The translations under genes and the position numbers were made by a program. From an uncultured Candidatus Saccharibacteria bacterium (GTDB lineage: Bacteria > Patescibacteria > Saccharimonadia > Saccharimonadales > 2-12-FULL-41-12): a stretch of 8,332 bases of DNA. The notes below the pieces were generated by a model, which ran no database searches, had not been told where the DNA came from, and saw nothing but the letters and a program-made list of their open reading frames with translations. The DNA lies in contig CAMLDK010000039.1 in assembly GCA_946478995.1 (NCBI GenBank), positions 1 to 8,332 of the forward strand, read 5' to 3'. Of the stretch, positions 1 to 5,363 are shown one piece after another (position 1 is the first letter of the stretch; each line of letters opens with the position of its first letter).

Positions 1-1162
1 ACAGCTCTTCTGACTTGCCTTCGGCCAGCCAATGCCTGGTGGCCTTGAACCAGGGCTCATAATCATGAAAAGCGATAAGATCGGCAGCTTTTCGGAGTAT
101 CCAGCCAAAAAGTCCGTAAAATTTCAGGTTCCCCCAGATTACCGCCGCCCACGCCGGGCCGGCCGGCAAGACATAAATTGGCAGTTTCGCCTTATACGGC
201 AAAGGCTTGACTCCGTCGGCGAGCCGCTTAATATTATTAGCAACATATTGCCCGTCATAAAGCGCCGTCTGGGCTAAGCCGCTATAGGGAGTGTCAGCAT
301 TGTCGCCTATAACGTACAGCCCGGGTTTAGCCTGCAGAAATTGATCCACTCTGACTTTGCGGTTAGTCGCCAGCTGAAAATTCTGGTCCGAATAAAAAGG
401 ATTGTTGGACGTGCCGGCCGTCCAGATAACCGTATGGCTGCGTATAGGCTTGCCGTTGACCACAAGCTCGTCCGCCGACTGGCTGCTGACCGCTTGGTTA
501 AGATAAAGTTTCACGCCGCGTTTTCTCAGCTGCCGGGCTATTTTCCTGGAAATAGCCTTGGGCATTGCCGGTACCAGCCTGGGAGCTGCTTCCACCAGAT
601 CAACATGAACGGTCCGCTTGCTTACTTTATGCGATTTGCATATCAGGTCAATATATTCGCCAATCACCCCGGCAAGCTCAACTCCGGTGGGACCGCCGCC
701 GACTATCACGTAATTAAGGTCAGGGTGCTTGCTATTCACTATATGCTTATGAAGATGTTTTTTTAACTTTTCGGCCTCTTCTATTGTCTTAACCCCGTAC
801 GAGAGCTTGTCCAAGCCCGGAATCCCGAAATAGTTAGTAACCATTCCAAGAGCCAGAACTACAACATCATACCCAAGGTCTTTGCCTGATTTCGTCTTCA
901 GCTTACGTTCGTCATGATCAATTGATTTGGCGGTATCTATAAGGATTTCAACATCGGTATCCGCAAATATTTCACTTAAAGGAATACTGGAAGCGTTCCG
1001 GCTGGCGCCTGTAGCCGTGCGGTAAAGGGTTGGGTAATATCTGAAATCGTCGTGGTCGCTTAGAAGCGTAACCTTAAACCTAGGGTCGCTTTCCAAATCC
1101 AGAGCAGCTTTAACACCGCCGAAACCTCCGCCAACTATTAACGCTTTGTGTTTTGAAGCCAT
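1..1162 (-). CDS. ndh: Type II NADH:quinone oxidoreductase (NDH-2), 3' end cut by window edge
   Basis: A single-subunit flavoprotein that oxidises NADH and reduces membrane quinone without pumping protons. I translated it by hand from the ATG at 1162 and it stays open for 387 residues to the edge. An N-terminal FAD Rossmann motif lies at residues 10-16 (VGGGFGG). A second, NADH-binding Rossmann motif lies at 153-164 (IVGGGPTGVELA) and includes the family's conserved Glu162. Glu191 sits at the end of the following strand, as expected for NADH rather than NADPH. The FAD-contacting VIGD is at 284-287 and the quinone-site AQxA motif at 297-300. Family members are usually about 400-430 residues, so only a short C-terminal part, normally the membrane-binding helices, is missing. 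It is transcribed away from the flavoprotein gene at 1231. No Shine-Dalgarno sequence is seen; a promoter lies 11 bases upstream. Identification is firm. Confidence 0.93.
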   Translation of the reverse strand, partial: MASKHKALIVGGGFGGVKAALDLESDPRFKVTLLSDHDDFRYYPTLYRTATGASRNASSIPLSEIFADTDVEILIDTAKSIDHDERKLKTKSGKDLGYDVVVLALGMVTNYFGIPGLDKLSYGVKTIEEAEKLKKHLHKHIVNSKHPDLNYVIVGGGPTGVELAGVIGEYIDLICKSHKVSKRTVHVDLVEAAPRLVPAMPKAISRKIARQLRKRGVKLYLNQAVSSQSADELVVNGKPIRSHTVIWTAGTSNNPFYSDQNFQLATNRKVRVDQFLQAKPGLYVIGDNADTPYSGLAQTALYDGQYVANNIKRLADGVKPLPYKAKLPIYVLPAGPAWAAVIWGNLKFYGLFGWILRKAADLIAFHDYEPWFKATRHWLAEGKSEEL

Positions 1163-1172
1163 TACCTAAGAT

Positions 1173-1201
1173 AGTTTAGTCAAATAAACCTTATCTGTAA
1201 A
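1173..1201 (-). promoter_or_regulatory. Sigma70-like promoter for the NADH dehydrogenase
   Basis: Read on the minus strand, TTTACA (1201-1196, 5 of 6 match to the -35 consensus) is followed by a 17-base spacer and TAAACT (1178-1173, 4 of 6 match to the -10). The predicted start of transcription is near 1166, only a few bases before the ATG at 1162, so the mRNA would be leaderless or nearly so. This fits the lack of a ribosome binding site. The match is seen in the sequence; activity is inferred. Confidence 0.55.
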
Positions 1202-1212
1202 TGTCGTAAGCT

Positions 1213-1223
1213 TATGCTAAACT
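1213..1223 (+). promoter_or_regulatory. Candidate -10 region for the flavoprotein/cupredoxin unit
   Basis: TATGCT (1213-1218) and TAAACT (1218-1223) overlap just upstream of the start codon. TATGCT has a weak -35 (TTATCT, 1191-1196) at 16 bases. TAAACT is the exact mirror of the -10 used by the divergent NADH dehydrogenase gene and ends 8 bases before the ATG at 1231, which would place transcription start on or next to that codon. No Shine-Dalgarno sequence precedes the gene. The -35 side is poor, so confidence is limited. Confidence 0.4.
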
Positions 1224-1230
1224 TGTCTTG

Positions 1231-2883
1231 ATGCCAAAAGCAGCAGATGAACTTGCAAAAATCTTAAACGGCGAAGTAAGCAGCTCGCGCAAAGACATAG
1301 ATTTCCATAGCCATGACGCCTCTATGTTCGAACTTGTTCCGGATCTGGTGATCTATCCCAAAGACACGGATGACTTAAAGAAGATCGTTAAATACGTATC
1401 AAAGAATAAGAAAAAAACCCCGGCATTGTCGATAACCATGCGCAGTGCCGGCACCGACATGACCGGCGGAGCCATCAACGATTCGCTGGTTTTGAATATG
1501 ACTAAATATTTCAATAAAATCATCGAGGTGGGCCCGAAGGAAGCTATTGTTCAGCCCGGGGTATTGTACAGGGATTTCGAGCCTGAAACGCTTACTTACG
1601 GTGCCCTGATGCCGTCCTTCCCTGCCAGCCGCGAGCTATGCAGCGTAGGCGGTATGGTATCGAATAATTCCGGGGGCGAGAAGTCTTTGGAATACGGCAA
1701 AACTGAAAATTTTGTAAGAGAATTAAAGGTAATACTTTCAGACGGAAATGAATATGTGATCAGGCCTCTGAACAAGGATGAGCTTAGGGAAAAGATCAAA
1801 CAGAATGATTTTGAAGGAAGGCTTTATAAGCAGCTTTCCGATCTTATAAAGAAAAATCACGAAGCTTTGAAGCGGGCGAAACCGAAAGTCAGTAAAGATT
1901 CTACCGGATACCATTTGTGGAACGTCTGGAACCCTAAGAAAGAGATTTTTGATCTCACGCATCTTTTTACCGGTTCGCAGGGCACCCTGGGGATAATCAG
2001 CGAGATTAAATTCAAGCTGGTACCGGCGCCGAAGGAATCCGGCAGCCTGATCATTTTCTTGAACCATCTGGACAATCTGGGCGAAGTCATAAAGAAGGTC
2101 TTATCTCACAAGCCGGCAACCTTCGAAGGGTTTGATAACTATACTTTGGCGCTTAGCTTCAGATTGTTTTTTGACTTCAAAAAAACATTGGGCTGGAGGC
2201 AAACCGTTAATTTAGGCCTTCAATTGCTTCCCTCGCTTATAAATTTCCGTCGCGGTATACCGAAGATGGTGCTGATAGCCGAATTCACCGGTAAAACCGA
2301 CGAAGAAGTGGCAGACAAGGTCCGTACGCTGCACCGGGAAATGTCGGAGTTCGGCCACGACGCGCTTTTTGAAGAAGACGAAACCGAAGAAAAAGAGATG
2401 AAGTTTCGGATAATGCGGCGGGAAAGCTTCAACCTGCTGAGAAACAAGGTCAAGGACAAGCATACGGCTCCGTTCATTGATGATCTGGTCGTGCCGCCAA
2501 AGCATCTGCCGGAATTTTTGCCCGAGCTGCGTAAAATCATCAATAAATATAAGCTGCTGGCTACTGTTGCCGGCCATATGGGCGATGGAAATTTCCATGT
2601 AATACCTTTAATGAAATTTGAACTGGCCAGTGAGCGGAAGAAGATCGAACCGGCAATGCGGGAAGTGAACGATCTGGTACTGAGTTATGGCGGATCGATG
2701 AGCGGAGAACATAATGACGGGATGAGCCGCGGTCCATGGCTGGAAAATCAATACGGAGCGGAAGTCGTCGGACTTTTCCGGGAAGTCAAAAACATACTGG
2801 ATCCGAAGAATATATTCAACCCGCACAAAAAGACCGATGCCAACTGGGAATTTTCTATGGATAATTTAAGAAAACACTTTTAG
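1231..2883 (+). CDS. FAD-linked oxidase / 2-hydroxyacid dehydrogenase (GlcD / D-lactate dehydrogenase-like)
   Basis: A 550-residue flavoprotein of the PCMH-type FAD-binding plus FAD-oxidase C-terminal family, which oxidises D-lactate, glycolate or similar 2-hydroxyacids. The FAD domain shows SAGTDMTGGA (72-81), PASRELCSVGGMVSNNSGG (131-149) and FTGSQGTLGIISE (246-258). The C-terminal domain carries the active-site signature GHMGDGNFH (448-456), GEHNDG (492-497) and a closing LDPKNIFNP (523-531). No Cys-rich iron-sulfur domain follows, so electrons probably pass directly to quinone or a partner protein. A basic, hydrophobic stretch at about 305-345 could bind the membrane. I chose ATG 1231 over the adjacent TTG at 1228. 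The next gene begins at its stop codon. Beside a quinol oxidase operon, the likely role is a second electron entry point. The family is firm; the substrate is not known. Confidence 0.88.
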   Translation: MPKAADELAKILNGEVSSSRKDIDFHSHDASMFELVPDLVIYPKDTDDLKKIVKYVSKNKKKTPALSITMRSAGTDMTGGAINDSLVLNMTKYFNKIIEVGPKEAIVQPGVLYRDFEPETLTYGALMPSFPASRELCSVGGMVSNNSGGEKSLEYGKTENFVRELKVILSDGNEYVIRPLNKDELREKIKQNDFEGRLYKQLSDLIKKNHEALKRAKPKVSKDSTGYHLWNVWNPKKEIFDLTHLFTGSQGTLGIISEIKFKLVPAPKESGSLIIFLNHLDNLGEVIKKVLSHKPATFEGFDNYTLALSFRLFFDFKKTLGWRQTVNLGLQLLPSLINFRRGIPKMVLIAEFTGKTDEEVADKVRTLHREMSEFGHDALFEEDETEEKEMKFRIMRRESFNLLRNKVKDKHTAPFIDDLVVPPKHLPEFLPELRKIINKYKLLATVAGHMGDGNFHVIPLMKFELASERKKIEPAMREVNDLVLSYGGSMSGEHNDGMSRGPWLENQYGAEVVGLFREVKNILDPKNIFNPHKKTDANWEFSMDNLRKHF

Positions 2884-2888
2884 TGCCT

Positions 2889-3287
2889 ATGGGGAAAACA
2901 CTTCTAGTACCCTTGTTTGTTATAGCTATGGTAGTAATCGCCGGAGGGACGTTTTTGATAGGTAAGAATGCGACGAAAAATGAAAAGGCCGAAACCGTGG
3001 ATTGCCGCGCGAAAGGTCCGTCTCATAACGTAGAAATAAGAAATGGCCAGACCGTGCCCAGCTACACTCAGGCAAAATCTTGCGATGAATTAACCATCAC
3101 CAATAAAGATGATAAGTTAAGGCTAATATCGTTCGGCGTACATGACGAGCATATAAGCTACGACGACGTCACCGAAAAAGCCCTGAAAAAAGATGAAAGC
3201 CTGAGCGTAACCTTAAACCAGCCCGGAAAATATATATTCCACGACCATTTTCAGGAAGAAGTAAGCGGACAATTCAACGTTGAATAG
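2889..3287 (+). CDS. Membrane-anchored cupredoxin-like protein lacking type-1 copper ligands
   Basis: A 132-residue protein with one N-terminal hydrophobic segment (about residues 4-24), either a signal peptide or an anchor, and a beta-rich exported domain. Cys39 and Cys65 could form a disulfide. The C-terminal GKYIFHDHFQEEVSGQFNV (114-132 region) has the length and shape of a cupredoxin copper loop. Where a blue copper protein has Cys, His and Met, this one has Asp, Gln and Val. Four other histidines (85, 88, 118, 120) could form a different metal site. The start is ATG 2889, or GTG 2883, which shares a base with the upstream TAG (TAGTG). Either way the gene is probably translationally coupled to the flavoprotein. 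It could be an electron carrier, a copper chaperone for the oxidase, or a structural domain. The fold is a fair call; the function is unknown. Confidence 0.7.
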   Translation: MGKTLLVPLFVIAMVVIAGGTFLIGKNATKNEKAETVDCRAKGPSHNVEIRNGQTVPSYTQAKSCDELTITNKDDKLRLISFGVHDEHISYDDVTEKALKKDESLSVTLNQPGKYIFHDHFQEEVSGQFNVE

Positions 3288-3531
3288 ACGCCGCCAGCTT
3301 TTTGCGGGCCGGTATTATCCCTAAGGATACGACTGTGATATAGACCAGGCCGCTTACGCATGAACTTAATAGTGGTGCATGAGAACTCACTATCAGATAA
3401 GTGCCGCTTAAAAGAGTCGAAATTATAAGGATATAGCTGAGATGCAAACTAGGTTTTGAAGGCGCAAAAAACGCATAAGTCGCGCTGGCTACGCTTAGAA
3501 GAGCAATTACCACATGGATCAAAATCAACAT
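3274..3531 (-). CDS. Small three-helix membrane protein at the end of the cyo operon, function unknown
   Basis: An 85-residue protein that I do not assign to a named family. It has three hydrophobic segments at about residues 2-22, 31-50 and 54-75, and a basic tail (ARKK, 75-78) that suggests the C-terminus is cytoplasmic and the N-terminus outside. In that topology His6 and His51 would lie near the same outer face and His30 near the inner face. It begins 16 bases after cyoE stops and reads the same way, so it is probably the sixth gene of the oxidase operon. Its last 14 bases overlap the end of the convergent cupredoxin gene. The Shine-Dalgarno is poor. A role in oxidase assembly, heme handling or as an extra subunit is possible from context only. 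Confidence 0.72.
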   Translation of the reverse strand: MLILIHVVIALLSVASATYAFFAPSKPSLHLSYILIISTLLSGTYLIVSSHAPLLSSCVSGLVYITVVSLGIIPARKKLAASIQR

Positions 3532-3547
3532 GACTTAATATTACTAC

Positions 3548-4411
3548 TTATGGCAAAACCGTTCCAGTCGGAAGAAGCACAGATAAAGCTAGCAGTACGA
3601 TGAGTGAAAAATGGAACATCTCCCGGGCCCATGCTTCGCTGTCTTTTGCTTTCAAACCTTGGTAGCCCAACCTTATCCACCACGCTCCTAATAAAGCCAT
3701 CACGAGAAAATACACCCAGCCGGTATAGCCGAACGCGCTTAAAAGCAAAGATGTGATTACAAAGGCAACGGTATATATAAATATTTGAATCTTGGTGCTC
3801 TTAACTCCTTTCACCACGGACATGACCGGCACTTTCGCTGCGGCGTATTCTTTCTTACGATAAATGGCTATCGAGTAAAATTCCGGAAACTGCCAAAAAA
3901 ATAGTAGTAGAAATAGCAATACCGCCGCGGTATCGATCCTACCCGAAACAGCGACATATCCAGCCAATATAGGGGCGGCTCCTGATACGCTGCCGACGGC
4001 CGTGCCATGGATTGATGTTCGCTTGCTAAGAGCGCCATATAGCCAGACATAGGTAACAAACCCGGCCAGCCCGATGATTACCACCAGCCAATTCACCCAT
4101 AAGGCTAAGATTGTTATCCCCAAAGCGCCAAGGACCGCCGAGAAAATCGTCGCCGGTTTAGGGTTTATTTTTCCGCTGGCCACGCCTCGGCTCTTCGTAC
4201 GTTCCATAACGCTGTCTATGTCGCGGTCAAGAACATTATTTAGTACACAAGCAGAAGCTATGACCAAAGTCATGCCCACGACGGTCGAAAGGAACAGAAC
4301 TAAATCAAAGGTCTTGAAATATCCGCAGGCCATTAAAAAGCCGGAGACGGCCGTCAGGACATTTCCGTAAAGGACGCCCGGTTTGGTCAGTTTATAATAA
4401 TCTCCTATCAA
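3548..4411 (-). CDS. cyoE: Protoheme IX farnesyltransferase (heme O synthase)
   Basis: A UbiA-superfamily membrane prenyltransferase that adds a farnesyl group to heme B to make heme O for the high-spin site of the oxidase. It has 287 residues, about the usual size, and roughly nine hydrophobic segments. The first prenyl-diphosphate motif is at 58-72 (N58, D62, D66, then MERT). The second conserved region runs from YGALSKRTSIHGT (125-137) through GSVSGAAPILAGY. The later WQFPEFYSIAIYRKKEYAAA region has Glu177 where E. coli CyoE has a histidine. The start is TTG at 4411, overlapping the cyoD stop as TTGA; the next Met is residue 27, past conserved sequence, so it is not a credible start. AAGGA lies about ten bases upstream. 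No heme A synthase is nearby, which fits an o-type oxidase. Confidence 0.93.
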   Translation of the reverse strand: MIGDYYKLTKPGVLYGNVLTAVSGFLMACGYFKTFDLVLFLSTVVGMTLVIASACVLNNVLDRDIDSVMERTKSRGVASGKINPKPATIFSAVLGALGITILALWVNWLVVIIGLAGFVTYVWLYGALSKRTSIHGTAVGSVSGAAPILAGYVAVSGRIDTAAVLLFLLLFFWQFPEFYSIAIYRKKEYAAAKVPVMSVVKGVKSTKIQIFIYTVAFVITSLLLSAFGYTGWVYFLVMALLGAWWIRLGYQGLKAKDSEAWAREMFHFSLIVLLALSVLLPTGTVLP

Positions 4412-4788
4412 CGAAGGTTTTCCTTGTTGATAACCTCTTCTTCCTGTATATATTCGTCTATTTGATCTGACGTTTTATCGTGGCCATGGTGATAGCTTAG
4501 GTTAACCATTATCCATATTGAGCCAAGGACAACGATCAACACTACTAGAACAGCGAAGAAGAAGCTGATAATATTCCACCTTGGTTTTTTGCCTTGGTCG
4601 ATATGCAGGAAGTAAAAGAGCTGCACGGCCAGCTGTAAGACCGCCAAGGCTAGAATTATAAACGCCGCGGTCCAACCCGACACGGTGCCGGCAACGACCA
4701 GATAGTAAGCCGTCAGGGTAAGAATGACCGAGAAGATATAGCCCAGAACATAAGATTTAGGTGTAGCAGTAGGGTGTTTCTTGATCAT
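4408..4788 (-). CDS. cyoD: Cytochrome bo3 quinol oxidase subunit IV
   Basis: The small fourth subunit of the heme-copper quinol oxidase, needed for assembly and stability around the binuclear centre. It has three hydrophobic segments at about residues 13-34, 38-62 and 72-97. The signature stretches KSYVLGYIFSVILT (11-24), FYFLHID (58-64) and VVLGSIWIMVNLSY (86-99) match the E. coli CyoD pattern. At 126 residues it is longer than the E. coli protein (109). The extra C-terminus (about 100-126) begins HHGHD and is rich in Glu and Asp. Its ATG overlaps the cyoC stop as ATGA, and its own stop overlaps the TTG of cyoE. A purine-rich GGGGAAG lies upstream of the start. Confidence 0.93.
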   Translation of the reverse strand: MIKKHPTATPKSYVLGYIFSVILTLTAYYLVVAGTVSGWTAAFIILALAVLQLAVQLFYFLHIDQGKKPRWNIISFFFAVLVVLIVVLGSIWIMVNLSYHHGHDKTSDQIDEYIQEEEVINKENLR

Positions 4789-5363
4789 TGCAGGTTAACT
4801 TCCCCTAGAAGATAGACTATAGTGAATATAAATATCCAGACTATGTCCAGAAAGTGCCAGAACAGGCTCAGCATAGTCAGCCTTTTCAGGCTATTGCCGG
4901 CAAAGCCGCTTCTATACAGCTTGAGCATCAGAGTAGCCATCCAAATCAATCCGAAAGTTATGTGCAGGCCATGCGTACCGACAAGGGTGAAGAATGCCGA
5001 CATAAAGGCGCTGGCTTGCCAGCCGAGGCCTTCTTCTAAAAGATTATGGAACTCGCTTAACTCTAAAGCCAGGAACATAATGCCCAGCGCAAAGGTCAGG
5101 CCGAACCAGCCTAAAGTTTTAGCCCGGTCTTTATTGTGCGCCGCCAGCATTCCAAGGCCGGCGGTAAAACTGCTGGTAAGCAGAATGAAAGTTTCAACCA
5201 GAACAAAAGGCATGCTGAATATCTCCGAGCCGGGCGGACCGCCTGCGGTAGAGTCTCTAAGCACCAGGAAGGAAGCAAATAATGTAGCGAACAGGACTAT
5301 ATCGGTCATCAAATAAACCCAGAAGCCAAAAAGAGTTTTGTTGGCTGATTCGACGGAACTCAT
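4785..5363 (-). CDS. cyoC: Cytochrome bo3 quinol oxidase subunit III
   Basis: Subunit III of the proton-pumping quinol oxidase, 192 residues with five hydrophobic segments, the usual number for CyoC. Diagnostic stretches are [10 protein letters not shown] (12-21), TAGGPPG (39-45), FVLVETF (53-59, with the conserved membrane Glu57), [16 protein letters not shown] (127-142) and [17 protein letters not shown] (165-181). The ATG overlaps the cyoB stop as ATGA, and GAAGGGG upstream is a plausible Shine-Dalgarno. The protein has no amino-terminal CtaE-like seven-helix extension, so it belongs to the bo3 quinol oxidase type rather than the longer cytochrome c oxidase type. Confidence 0.95.
   Translation of the reverse strand: MSSVESANKTLFGFWVYLMTDIVLFATLFASFLVLRDSTAGGPPGSEIFSMPFVLVETFILLTSSFTAGLGMLAAHNKDRAKTLGWFGLTFALGIMFLALELSEFHNLLEEGLGWQASAFMSAFFTLVGTHGLHITFGLIWMATLMLKLYRSGFAGNSLKRLTMLSLFWHFLDIVWIFIFTIVYLLGEVNLQ

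Larger units (their letters stand above)
1173..1223. repeat. Mirrored 7-base inverted repeat in the divergent promoter
   Basis: AGTTTAG (1173-1179) and CTAAACT (1217-1223) are perfect reverse complements separated by 37 bases. They are centred in the 68-base gap between the two divergent genes. Each arm contains the candidate -10 hexamer of one gene. The arrangement may simply reflect two similar promoters back to back, or it may also be a binding site for a shared regulator. Confidence 0.5.

Noticed and set aside
32..766. Open frames on the plus strand at 32-277 and 341-766
   Set aside because: They lie antisense to the NADH dehydrogenase, whose minus-strand frame carries clear FAD and NADH motifs. 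Their translations are basic and low in recognisable structure.
3291..3307. Possible terminator hairpin CCGC...GCGG after the cupredoxin gene
   Set aside because: The stem is only four base pairs, the T-run is in the loop rather than after the stem, and it lies within the coding region of the opposing gene.
4822..5316. Plus-strand open frame of 164 codons inside cyoC
   Set aside because: It is the antisense shadow of cyoC, which matches its family across the whole length. The shadow has no motif or start context of its own.
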